Shown here one piece after another: positions 17,323 through 23,073 of a DNA stretch of 32,099 bases. The notes below the pieces were generated by a model. That model did no database searches, had not been told where the DNA came from, and was given only the letters and a program-made list of their open reading frames with translations. The DNA lies in the IMG/VR virus record IMGVR_UViG_3300046532_002069, positions 1 through 32,099 of that record; one strand, 5' to 3'. The stretch comes from a virus. Every line of letters begins with the position of its first letter. Within the stretch, counting starts at the first letter, position 1. The position numbers and the translations under genes were made by a program.

Positions 17323-17453
17323 CAGTATTTACTCGCTTTAGCCTTAGCTTTTGCCTTGGAGTAAGCCGTGCCGCGCTTCTTGCTAACAGGGCCATCCTTG
17401 GGCTTTACAGGCCCAGACTTACGGCCTGGATTCGGGTTAGAGTAAGTTTTCAT
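17322..17453 (-). CDS. Small basic protein between terL and portal (43 aa)
   Basis: A short Lys-, Pro- and Gly-rich peptide (MKTYSNPNPGRKSGPVKPKD then KRGTAYSKAKAKAKASKY) that overlaps the portal start by one base. The overlap and the lack of space between terL and portal suggest it is translated. The ATG at 17451-17453 lies 10 bases after the terL stop; an ATG three codons earlier is possible. The ribosome site is weak in both cases. Function is unknown; the basic tail would suit nucleic-acid binding. Confidence 0.55.
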   Translation of the reverse strand: MKTYSNPNPGRKSGPVKPKDGPVSKKRGTAYSKAKAKAKASKY

Positions 17454-17463
17454 AATTTGCATT

Positions 17464-18876
17464 TCAAACAATCCAACTGTTATTGCCGTAGTCCAAAGAT
17501 GAACGTGATGCATACGAAGAAACAGAGCCGGATGCGCGAACAGCCTGCCCTGCAAAAGTTAAAACGAATGCATCAGCCAAGTCAGGCGAGCGTAAGCCCC
17601 TGCGCTTCATCTCATCTTTGCCTTCAGCCTTAAATTTACCAGAGCTAAGAACCTTGAAGCGTATGGAGGTTAGCTCATGTATCAATTCTTCTTGCTCTGG
17701 TATTTTGCAATCCTTGGCTTCAAACCACTCACGGCAGTTAAACCAAAGCTCATCTCGTAGGCGCTGATAACGTCCAGCCAATGCTGGGCTTTCAGAAACA
17801 TTCACACCACGCGCAGGCATGCCAAGCTCAATCAACCGATCAACTGCACCAGCGCCAATACCAATCACATCGCAGCAAATTTCGCTAGGACGATCCATAT
17901 AAGGCGTTGCTTCATACTCAGACAAGACAAGCCCGACAGTCTCCATAAGGTCTTTGCCCTGCCACGACTTGATAGGCTCAAGCAAAACATTGCCCTGACG
18001 CTTGCATAGCGCTGTTCTGTCGCTACCATACCTTGCCAAGTCCAAGCCCCAGACAGGGGCGACAGTCATAGCCTCAACATCACGCGCCACAGCGGCGTCA
18101 ACTAAATGCCTTGAAATAAGGCTATCGTCAGAATTAGTCGGGAACTCGCCAAGACAGCGAATTGCGAAAACTGCGCTTTCCTCGCCGTATTGCTGGGCCA
18201 TGTCCTCAATAAAATCGGCAGAGACATATTCAGCATCGGCGCAGCTAACAGTCATCTTATGCCAACGGTGGGCGTTCCTGTGAAATGCATCATAGAAATA
18301 CCCAGATGAGCGGGTGGGGTTGCCAACCATCAGGATTTTGCTGCCAGCCGTGCTGAGAGCGCCTTGGGCAACCTCAAAAATAATATCGTCAACGCCAGAA
18401 CATTCATCAATAACAAAAAGCAGGTTCTCATGGTGAAACCCTTGTAGGGCTTCTGGGTTTTCCTTGCGGCTAACCCTAGCGTGAACGCTGCTGTCTATGC
18501 CTTTTAGCGTGATTTTGTCAGAGGTAATCTCAAGCTGGTCTTGTAAACCTTGGGGCATCTTTCTGGCCCACTTTTGTATTTCATTCCATAACACCTGGTT
18601 AAGCTGATTGGCGCTGTTGGCTGTACACACCACACGGCAAGGGCGCGTGATTAAGTACCACAAAATAACCCAAGAAAGCAGCGCAGACTTGCCCACGCCA
18701 TGCCCAGATTTGCAGGCCACGCGAGAGCTATCACGAACGCCGTTCAGAGCGGCTCGCTGCCATGCTTGGGGTTCAGCGCCAAGGACAGACTTAACGAATA
18801 ACACAGGGTCGCCGTGAAGCTTGAGGAGCGTGTCAGAAAGGTTGGTCTGCTTGGGGGTACGCTGTGGTTTTGCCAT
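17464..18876 (-). CDS. terL: Terminase large subunit (470 aa)
   Basis: ATP-driven DNA packaging motor and nuclease. Walker A is GHGVGKS at residues 58-64, Walker B is LLFVIDE at 152-158 with catalytic E158, and the coupling motif is VGNPTR near 184-189. A C-terminal RNase H-like nuclease begins near residue 275: acidic residues D279 (WGLDLARYGSDRT), D336 (CCDVIGIGAGAVD) and D432/D435 (SPDLADAF) are all present, so both activities look intact. Length is normal. The start lacks a Shine-Dalgarno site: the 20 bases before it on the coding strand are pyrimidine-rich. It is preceded by a 337-base gap with a strong promoter and G-runs, and followed by the small basic gene and portal. Confidence 0.92.
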   Translation of the reverse strand: MAKPQRTPKQTNLSDTLLKLHGDPVLFVKSVLGAEPQAWQRAALNGVRDSSRVACKSGHGVGKSALLSWVILWYLITRPCRVVCTANSANQLNQVLWNEIQKWARKMPQGLQDQLEITSDKITLKGIDSSVHARVSRKENPEALQGFHHENLLFVIDECSGVDDIIFEVAQGALSTAGSKILMVGNPTRSSGYFYDAFHRNAHRWHKMTVSCADAEYVSADFIEDMAQQYGEESAVFAIRCLGEFPTNSDDSLISRHLVDAAVARDVEAMTVAPVWGLDLARYGSDRTALCKRQGNVLLEPIKSWQGKDLMETVGLVLSEYEATPYMDRPSEICCDVIGIGAGAVDRLIELGMPARGVNVSESPALAGRYQRLRDELWFNCREWFEAKDCKIPEQEELIHELTSIRFKVLSSGKFKAEGKDEMKRRGLRSPDLADAFVLTFAGQAVRASGSVSSYASRSSLDYGNNSWIV

Positions 18877-19213
18877 AGGTGAGAGAGCGCCAGAAAAAGA
18901 GGCCCACGGGGGAGAACCGCAGGCCAGTTATGGGAGGAAAGCAGAAAAGAAAAGCATGTATGGGATGAGCCAGCGCCACCACAGGAGAGGAAAAGGAGAC
19001 ACTAGCTCATCATAACAGCGGTATAATAGTCAGGGGGAAGCATGTCAAGGGGTATGGGGAAGGTAGGGGGGGGTGGGGCGAATGTGTGGGGGTATATATA
19101 TATATAGACGGGGGCCAGATCGAGCGACGGGGGGGGCTGCACGTTTAAGGCAAGTTTATGTGCGCAAGATCGCCTTAGAGTGGCATTTAGCCGGACTTTT
19201 GCCGGACTTGTTG
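18877..19213. other. Intergenic region between terS and terL with G-runs
   Basis: No convincing gene. The plus strand is purine-rich from about 18880 to 19010. Between 19033 and 19136 there are eight runs of four or more G (19033-37, 19049-52, 19056-59, 19066-73, 19075-78, 19088-92, 19110-14, 19129-36) and a (TA)7 stretch at 19093-19106. The runs could form G-quadruplexes on the plus strand. A leftward promoter lies at its left part. A packaging (pac or cos) site would also be expected near terS and terL, but none is proven here. Confidence 0.6.
19020..19048 (-). promoter_or_regulatory. Candidate late promoter for terL and the structural operon
   Basis: On the minus strand a perfect -35 TTGACA (19043-19048) is separated by 17 bases from TATACC (19020-19025). 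Transcription would start about 135 bases before terL, leaving a pyrimidine-rich leader. The G-run tract lies immediately upstream of, and partly within, the promoter spacer. No matching operator (ATGAATAA) is seen here, so it may be controlled differently from the early promoters. Confidence 0.6.
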
Positions 19214-19561
19214 CTAATCGTCTGGCTTTTCCGGCGTAATATCAATTAGTTGCGTATCGTCTGGCTCTCTCTCTGGAAGCGAATCAGCAATACGCGCCGC
19301 TACTTCGCCAAGGGCCAGGGCAAACGCGCTGCCCTCACCGCCAAGCGATACTTCCTGAGGCACGAATTTGCTCAGCTTTGACAGCGTACCGGCTGCATCT
19401 ATTTGAATTTGCTCAGCTAATAGCTTGTCTAAGGGATGGCCGTTCTTCTTGCATATGTCCAAAGCGCTGTAGATTTCCTTGCGCAATCGCTGCGTGATAT
19501 GCGCTGCACCGCCTGACCCAACTGGGCGCCCGGCTTTTCTCTGTGGCTTTAATTCGCCCAT
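19214..19561 (-). CDS. terS: Probable terminase small subunit (115 aa)
   Basis: Placed upstream of terL in the same direction. The N-terminus has a basic AGRPVGSGG segment like an AT-hook or the flexible N-terminus of TerS-like proteins, then helices (HITQRLRKEIYSALDICKKNG, HPLDKLLAEQIQIDAAGTLSKLSKFVPQEVSLG). The PLDxLLxxxxxD...LxKLxKFVPQEV layout recurs in phage proteins often annotated as TerS or as hypothetical. The C-terminus is acidic (ERE, DDTQLIDITPEKPDD). A clear helix-turn-helix is not obvious. AAGGA lies before the start at 19561. It may be the first gene of the late region; its own promoter was not identified. Confidence 0.55.
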   Translation of the reverse strand: MGELKPQRKAGRPVGSGGAAHITQRLRKEIYSALDICKKNGHPLDKLLAEQIQIDAAGTLSKLSKFVPQEVSLGGEGSAFALALGEVAARIADSLPEREPDDTQLIDITPEKPDD

Positions 19562-19656
19562 TTGCTTGATTTTCCTTTAAATCGTATTGGTTGCCAAACA
19601 AATATTGATAATCGCCAAAAAAAGCAAGCCAATCACATTTTATATGCATTTTATGC

Positions 19657-19686
19657 TTTACAGGTGTATTCGTTTATGAATAATCT
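19657..19686 (+). promoter_or_regulatory. Candidate promoter of the rightward small-gene island
   Basis: A -35 TTTACA (19657-19662) is followed after 18 bases by -10 TAATCT (19681-19686). The 17-bp operator-like sequence at 19672-19688 covers the spacer end and the -10, as at the early lytic promoter near 29.17 kb. The first gene starts 27 bases downstream. Confidence 0.5.
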
Positions 19687-19688
19687 AC
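19672..19688 (+). promoter_or_regulatory. Operator-like site, copy 1
   Basis: GTTTATGAATAATCTAC matches 15 of 17 positions of the palindromic site GTATATGAATAATATAC at 29164-29180, and the match continues into CCTA on the right. It overlaps the candidate -10 of the rightward island. Probable binding site for the phage repressor or Cro; inferred from the repetition and position. Confidence 0.6.
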
Positions 19689-19712
19689 CTATATAAAGAG
19701 AGAGGAAAGACA

Positions 19713-19862
19713 ATGTTTACAGCAATAGCAATCATCGGACTTTGGGCAATCACACCAACACTAATATTTGCAGCGCTCAGGTTTGACGCTGAGGCAAACG
19801 AAGCGCTTTCAGGTTTGGCAGTTATCCCTTGGACGCTTTTTGGTTTGTATCTGATTACGTGA
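19713..19862 (+). CDS. Small membrane protein, first gene of the rightward island (49 aa)
   Basis: A 49-residue frame with two hydrophobic segments: MFTAIAIIGLWAITPTLIFAAL at the N-terminus (residues 1-22) and LSGLAVIPWTLFGLYLI at residues 32-48, linked by a polar stretch (RFDAEANEA). It is a likely two-pass inner-membrane protein. The ribosome site (GAGAGAGGAAAGACA before ATG) is almost identical to that of three other genes in the island. Its stop codon begins the 78-bp direct repeat. I do not recognise a family. A holin-like role is conceivable by size and topology, but no lysin lies beside it. Confidence 0.65.
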   Translation: MFTAIAIIGLWAITPTLIFAALRFDAEANEALSGLAVIPWTLFGLYLIT

Positions 19863-19937
19863 CGCATCGTTTTGCAGCGCTTCGGCGCTGCATTGCCATG
19901 CGCCAAAGCATGTAACAAAGAGAGAGGAAAGAAAATG
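19860..19937 (+). repeat. Exact 78-bp direct repeat, copy 1 (leader with hairpins and ribosome site)
   Basis: Identical over all 78 bases to 20752-20829. It contains a hairpin GCAGCGC-TTCG-GCGCTGC (19874-19891) with a cUUCGg tetraloop, a second small stem CATGC/GCATG (19897-19912), the ribosome site GAGAGAGGAAAG and the ATG of the next gene. No U-tract follows the hairpin, so it is not a standard terminator. It may act on mRNA stability or translation. Confidence 0.9.
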
Positions 19938-20723
19938 ATTTTAGAGCAAACAATTGCGGCGATGCTGACAGAAAACACTGGTACACATATGCTAGACAGT
20001 GGCGGCGCGAATGGTCGCGCTTGGCAGCAAAACATTGGCAAAACTATTGATGACTTCCGCGCCACTCCTAGTGCAACAGCCGAAATATATGTGCGCGAAT
20101 GGAAGGGCGAGACTGTTGCAGAAGTATTGCCGTGTGTAGATGTGTTTCACCTCTTAACGGGCGGCGCTATAGAATTGGACGAATTATGCCGCGAATTTAA
20201 CGCCTTGCCCGTGGAAGATTGGAAGGGCGAGTTTAGCGGCGTTTCAATGGCTGGAAGTGAATGGCTTGATTTGCACGGCTTTGCCGCAAAAGGCGAGGCA
20301 TTCAATACTTATAATTGGGCAGCAAATCATAGCACCATAATGCAGGGCAGCGAATTGACGCTTGACGGTGAGTATGGGGAAGAAACATATTTACTATTGC
20401 AAATACATGGCGGCGCTGATGCGCGCGGCGGCTATACTGATGCAAGGCTTTTCAAGCTCGATGACCATGCGGAAGTCTACAACGTGCTGACAGAAGATTG
20501 CGGTTTTTCCGCTGATTTGTCTGACGTAGATACAAACACAAAAGATATGTTCACTGGTCAAACCCGTGACGGATTTATATCGCTTTCGTGGCATGGCGAG
20601 TGGATCAACAGCGAAGGAAGCGCCGCAAATAACGCAGACTTACTGGCCTTTGCCACGGCTTGCGGCGCGTCTGTTGATACTTCCACGGTTCGCATCGCTG
20701 GTGATGCATATCTGGACTTTTAA
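19935..20723 (+). CDS. Conserved phage protein of unknown function (262 aa)
   Basis: The N-terminal TGTHMLDSGGANGRAWQQN (near residues 15-34) matches a widespread family of phage proteins with a T-G-x-H-x-x-D-S-G-G-x-x-G-R-x-W signature and no proven function. The remainder is acidic, with a central EFSGVSMAGSEWLDLHGF-like stretch, ETYLLLQIHGGADARGGYTDARLF near residue 155, and a C-terminal half ending in AGDAYLDF. No membrane segment is seen. The start at 19935 is preceded by GAGAGAGGAAAGAAA; the frame is open 21 codons further upstream, but that part is the repeated leader and is unlikely to be translated. Second gene of the repressible rightward island. Confidence 0.7.
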   Translation: MILEQTIAAMLTENTGTHMLDSGGANGRAWQQNIGKTIDDFRATPSATAEIYVREWKGETVAEVLPCVDVFHLLTGGAIELDELCREFNALPVEDWKGEFSGVSMAGSEWLDLHGFAAKGEAFNTYNWAANHSTIMQGSELTLDGEYGEETYLLLQIHGGADARGGYTDARLFKLDDHAEVYNVLTEDCGFSADLSDVDTNTKDMFTGQTRDGFISLSWHGEWINSEGSAANNADLLAFATACGASVDTSTVRIAGDAYLDF

Positions 20724-20751
20724 ATAGATGACAATCGCTATCAAATCACAA

Positions 20752-20829
20752 TGACGCATCGTTTTGCAGCGCTTCGGCGCTGCATTGCCATGCGCCAAAG
20801 CATGTAACAAAGAGAGAGGAAAGAAAATG
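20752..20829 (+). repeat. Exact 78-bp direct repeat, copy 2
   Basis: Same 78 bases as 19860-19937, ending at the ATG of the following gene; hairpin at 20766-20783. The copies lie 892 bases apart and bracket the 262-aa gene, so recombination between them would cleanly delete that gene. A short ATGACAATCGCT at 20729-20740, before this copy, reappears as the start of the 38-aa gene at 21141. Confidence 0.9.
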
Positions 20830-21141
20830 TATTTATATACAGAAGCGAAAACAATCGCCAAAGAAGCGCTAGAGCAAGCTGGCGGGTGCTTTGAAACTGC
20901 CCAAGACTTTTTACACCAATCATGTGATGGGCATGAAGTATCCATTTATTATTATAAAGCCATTCAATTCTGCGCTGACCAGAACACTCGCGATGGTGAG
21001 GATTGGCTAGAGGATTGTGGCGGCTTATCCCAAGAGGGCGACACTTTCGGCTCGATAGCTTGCCGCATTGCTTTTGCAACACTGTTTGTGAGGTCACAAG
21101 ACGCATTAAACGAAATGCAAGACGAGCTTGAGCTTTGTTAA
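20827..21141 (+). CDS. Unknown acidic protein of the rightward island (104 aa)
   Basis: I do not recognise a family. The sequence is acidic and helical, with seven cysteines spread over the chain (ALEQAGGCFETAQDFLHQSCDGHEV, AIQFCADQ, EDCGG, SIACR, and a C-terminal Cys) and no membrane segment. The start at 20827 is set by the repeated leader with GAGAGAGGAAAGAAA; the upstream frame extension encodes the same repeat-derived peptide as before the 262-aa gene and is not expected to be made. It ends in a TAATG junction with the next gene. Small acidic early proteins are often host-takeover factors, which is only a possibility here. Confidence 0.6.
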   Translation: MYLYTEAKTIAKEALEQAGGCFETAQDFLHQSCDGHEVSIYYYKAIQFCADQNTRDGEDWLEDCGGLSQEGDTFGSIACRIAFATLFVRSQDALNEMQDELELC

Positions 21142-21257
21142 TGACAATCGCTGACCTAATCCAAATTGCCAAGCAGACAACGCCTTTAGAATGGCTTGCA
21201 TGCTTGGCGTTATTTGCCGCGCTATTTGCGGCGCTATGCCTGGAGGCTTTGCCGTGA
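21141..21257 (+). CDS. Single-pass small membrane protein (38 aa)
   Basis: A 38-residue frame whose ATG overlaps the preceding stop (TAATG). The N-terminus is polar (MTIADLIQIAKQTTP) and is followed by one hydrophobic helix WLACLALFAALFAALCLEAL at residues 18-37. Its stop overlaps the next start by four bases (GTGA). Both junctions and the open frame favour real translation, but there is no strong ribosome site of its own, so coupling is needed. No family recognised. It could pair with the coiled-coil protein encoded next. Confidence 0.5.
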   Translation: MTIADLIQIAKQTTPLEWLACLALFAALFAALCLEALP

Positions 21258-21391
21258 CACCAGCCGAAAAAATCGCACAGCTACAGCGCCATCGCGCTGA
21301 GCTAAAGCACCAAATTGAACGGCTAGAGGCTAAACGGGTTTACGCCCAGAGCGAGATTGCTATACTGACTAAGAGAGAGGAAAGACAATGA
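21254..21391 (+). CDS. Small coiled-coil protein with GTG start (45 aa)
   Basis: Starts at GTG 21254-21256, with GGAGG exactly seven bases upstream, overlapping the previous stop. A frame extension to an ATG at 21191 is possible but would overlap the membrane protein and lacks a ribosome site. The product is a single charged helix (PAEKIAQLQRHRAELKHQIERLEAKRVYAQSEIAIL) with heptad-like Leu and Ile positions, so a coiled-coil dimer is likely. Its last codons (TKREERQ) also encode the ribosome site of the next gene, and the stop makes an ATGA overlap. Confidence 0.55.
   Translation: MTPAEKIAQLQRHRAELKHQIERLEAKRVYAQSEIAILTKREERQ
21371..21390 (+). promoter_or_regulatory. Repeated ribosome-binding leader (20-bp copy)
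   Basis: AAGAGAGAGGAAAGACAATG here is identical to 19696-19715, and differs by one base from the ends of the two 78-bp repeats. Four of the six island genes thus share the same initiation region. Here it lies inside the 3' end of the coiled-coil gene. Confidence 0.85.
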
Positions 21392-21636
21392 TACCAATAT
21401 TTTCAGACAATCCAGCCCGTGAAATTGACCAGAAAAATAATGCTTGGGAAGTTTTACTAAGAGAGATTTGCACGTCATCTTTAAAGCCTAGCATTGACGC
21501 AGATGAGTTTTGCGACGCTGTACTTGATGAGATGCATACTGGCGAAGCTTACAAAAGCGCAGATGGTACGCCTTTTTATCATGAGATTGGCAAAGCTTAC
21601 ACTACAAGCGGTTTGCCCGTTGTAGTGTCAGCCTAA
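21388..21636 (+). CDS. Unknown small protein, last gene of the rightward island (82 aa)
   Basis: No family recognised. Sequence is mixed α/β and acidic: IFSDNPAREIDQKNNAWEVLLREIC, then DADEFCDAVLDEMHTGEAYKSADGTPFYHEIGKAY. It starts at the shared GAGAGAGGAAAGACAATG leader with a 4-base ATGA overlap. Its TAA overlaps the stop of the leftward gene on the other strand (21633-21636), leaving no room for a terminator between the two convergent operons. Confidence 0.6.
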   Translation: MIPIFSDNPAREIDQKNNAWEVLLREICTSSLKPSIDADEFCDAVLDEMHTGEAYKSADGTPFYHEIGKAYTTSGLPVVVSA

Positions 21637-22148
21637 CGCGCCATTCCAAAGTAATCCCCAAGCGCGTCTAATGCCAATCGCAAAGCCACGATTCCACCCT
21701 TTGGACCGTGGCTTTGTCGTTGCCCCCAATCAGCCGCAGACATGCCTTGTATAGCCACCCATTGCGCTACGCTTGATAGATCTACCCCGATTGCCTTTAA
21801 CGCGCTCATGTAAGCGCTGAACGCCTCTCCTGACGTTTCACCGCCTGACCCTGACCCGTCTACGCGCACGGCTTCATAGTTTACCGTTTTTACGCCACGG
21901 CCTGCCTTATGCCAAATTCTGTAAAGTTCAACGCCAGCATCATATTGCCTTTTCGTTATTTGTTCACGCTGCTTGTATCTGTCTAACAAAGTTTGCGTGG
22001 TTATCCTTGCTCGCTTTGCACCGCCAAGCATTTTTGCATCCACTGGCTCGACGCTGATCCCGTCTGGGCCGGCATGCCAGACGCGCTGATCGTTTGGCCT
22101 CTCGCCGCGCTCGACCGGCTTATTGATCGGCTTTTTTTGTTTTGCCAT
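21633..22148 (-). CDS. DUF6456-like protein (171 aa)
   Basis: The pattern RITTQTLLDRYKQREQITKRQYDAGVELYRIWHKAG, followed by YEAVRVDGSGSGGE, a helix with SAYMSALKAIG and a final GGIVALRLALDALGDYFG, resembles DUF6456-type proteins of alphaproteobacteria and their phages. Function is unknown, though DNA-related roles are suspected. The start chosen is ATG at 22146-22148 with GAGG six bases upstream; an ATG 14 codons earlier (22190) would overlap the previous gene by 71 bases. The N-terminus is very basic (MAKQKKPINKPVERGERP). Last gene of the leftward early operon, with its stop overlapping that of the convergent island. Confidence 0.6.
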   Translation of the reverse strand: MAKQKKPINKPVERGERPNDQRVWHAGPDGISVEPVDAKMLGGAKRARITTQTLLDRYKQREQITKRQYDAGVELYRIWHKAGRGVKTVNYEAVRVDGSGSGGETSGEAFSAYMSALKAIGVDLSSVAQWVAIQGMSAADWGQRQSHGPKGGIVALRLALDALGDYFGMAR

Positions 22149-22311
22149 TTTTTGCCTCGTTGCCTTCGTTTTTCCAGCACTGCTCCGCAAGCTTCATTAT
22201 GAGTCGTTGCCATTGATTGCTTGGAATTTCAGCCACAAGATCGCCATCTTTCCAGACGTTCAGCGCGTTTTCGTAGACGTGCCAGGCGGTGGCGGTCTTG
22301 CGCTCACTCAT
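22120..22311 (-). CDS. Unknown small protein of the early operon (63 aa)
   Basis: Short protein with an N-terminal β/Trp-containing half (TATAWHVYENALNVWKDGDLVAEIPSNQW), a helix (QRLIMKLAEQCWKNEG) and a basic tail (KNGKTKKADQ). The start overlaps the previous gene by eight bases (ATGAGTGA), and its end overlaps the next gene by 29 bases, typical of this operon. No family or catalytic motif is recognised. It may be a small DNA- or protein-binding accessory. Confidence 0.55.
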   Translation of the reverse strand: MSERKTATAWHVYENALNVWKDGDLVAEIPSNQWQRLIMKLAEQCWKNEGNEAKNGKTKKADQ

Positions 22312-22684
22312 TTTTGCACGGAACCGCCGTGTAAATCCAGCCGCCCAAGGCTATTTCAGTTTGGGTCACGCTACACCAACCACGCTTTTGCATATCGTCT
22401 TTTGTGACAAACTTTTTTAGCCTTAGGCTATTGCAGCTCGCCGCTATACTATTGACAGGCATGTCGATATGTTCGACGAGTTGCCCAGCCGTCGACGGGC
22501 CAAGCCAGCGCAGCAATCGCAAAACCTCAAACGCTCGAAGTGGCAAGTCTGAGTTGTTCACCTTTTCCAAATCAATTGGGAGGGGACTGCTGCGAACACC
22601 GTTCTTGTAATCCGCTCTCTCAAACGAGATCATCGCTTCGCCAAGCGTTTGCTCCGATTCGTAACCCTTCAGCATACTATTCAT
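22304..22684 (-). CDS. Winged-helix DNA-binding protein (126 aa)
   Basis: Residues 50-100 look like a winged helix: LRAFEVLRLLRWLGPSTAGQL (helices 1-2), then EHIDMPVNSIAASCNSLRLKKFVTKDD (recognition helix and wing), then a β-ending with GWCSVTQTEIALGGWIYTAV. The N-terminal 45 residues are variable. This suggests a transcription or replication regulator; a late-gene activator is possible because it lies near the end of the early operon. Starts with an eight-base overlap of the preceding gene. Homology to MarR-like domains is by pattern only. Confidence 0.55.
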   Translation of the reverse strand: MNSMLKGYESEQTLGEAMISFERADYKNGVRSSPLPIDLEKVNNSDLPLRAFEVLRLLRWLGPSTAGQLVEHIDMPVNSIAASCNSLRLKKFVTKDDMQKRGWCSVTQTEIALGGWIYTAVPCKNE

Positions 22685-23000
22685 TCTCTATTTCCCATTT
22701 GCGTTGTTTGATCATTTGGATTTGCACGGCGTTCCACGTTGGCAGTTGCGGAGCGTTTAGAAATTTTCTCCGATTTGCGACACCTTCTAATTCCTCTCGC
22801 GTTTCAATTTTCGCCAAAACGAAACCAAATTCTTTTTCTTTTAATTCACTCCAATCAAGACACGTTTCAAGACAGGTCACGGGGACAGGACAGACACCCC
22901 TTAGGGTGGTGTCATGTGTCCTGAACCCTTCCTTTATGACCCCACTGTGTCCCAGCCTTGTCCCAGCCTTGTCCTGACTTTCCTTAACCCGTTGTTTCAT
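22677..23000 (-). CDS. Unknown protein overlapping the GGACA/TGTCC cluster (107 aa)
   Basis: Start taken as ATG 22998-23000, which has AGGA eight bases upstream; an extension to 23042 would run further into the repeats. The first ~50 residues (MKQRVKESQDKAGTRLGHSG, then THDTTLRGVCPVPVTCLETC) are encoded by the short TGTCC repeats and look unlike an ordinary fold. The second half (SELKEKEFGFVLAKIETREELEGV, then RRKFLNAPQLPTWNAVQIQMIKQRKWEIEN) looks like a normal helical protein. It may bind the repeats, as many origin or operator proteins are encoded beside their sites, but this is inference. Ends with an 8-base overlap. Confidence 0.5.
   Translation of the reverse strand: MKQRVKESQDKAGTRLGHSGVIKEGFRTHDTTLRGVCPVPVTCLETCLDWSELKEKEFGFVLAKIETREELEGVANRRKFLNAPQLPTWNAVQIQMIKQRKWEIENE
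22948..22980 (+). repeat. 11-bp tandem repeats (TGTCCCAGCCT)
   Basis: Two exact TGTCCCAGCCT units (22948-22958 and 22959-22969) and a third related unit TGTCCTGACTT (22970-22980). The spacing is about one helical turn, as expected for protein-binding iterons. Inside the 5' half of the 107-aa gene. Confidence 0.85.
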
Positions 23001-23012
23001 AACACTTTTCCT

Positions 23013-23073
23013 AGGACAAACCTCAGGACACGAGGACACCACACCCTATACGGCAGGACAAACCTCAGGACAC
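23013..23073 (+). repeat. Pair of exact 19-bp direct repeats
   Basis: AGGACAAACCTCAGGACAC occurs at 23013-23031 and 23055-23073, 42 bases apart (about four helical turns), in the gap between the primase-helicase stop and the next start. Each holds two GGACA cores 12 bases apart. Confidence 0.9.

Noticed and set aside
17454-17555. Long N-terminal extension of the 43-aa basic protein into terL
   Set aside because: It would overlap terL by about 90 bases in another frame and has an unlikely sequence; the short form fits the gap.
19033-19136. G-run tract as a CRISPR or other repeat array
   Set aside because: Runs differ in length and spacing and there are no conserved repeats with spacers.
19874-19891. 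UUCG hairpins in the 78-bp repeats as rho-independent terminators
   Set aside because: No T-tract follows on either strand (ATTGCC on the plus side, AAAACG on the minus side), and genes follow immediately.
19872-19934. 21-codon N-terminal extensions of the 262-aa and 104-aa proteins
   Set aside because: Both extensions are the same translated leader repeat, while strong ribosome sites stand before the internal ATGs.
19713-21257. Small membrane proteins as the phage holin
   Set aside because: Size and topology would allow it, but no endolysin or spanin is adjacent, so the role was left open.
22540-22977. Plus-strand frame of 145 codons opposite the early operon
   Set aside because: It is antisense to two genes with coupled starts, rich in Ser, Cys and Phe, with no ribosome site.
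23001-23042. Longer N-terminus for the 107-aa protein
   Set aside because: It would extend into the 19-bp repeats; the ATG at 23000 has a well-placed AGGA.
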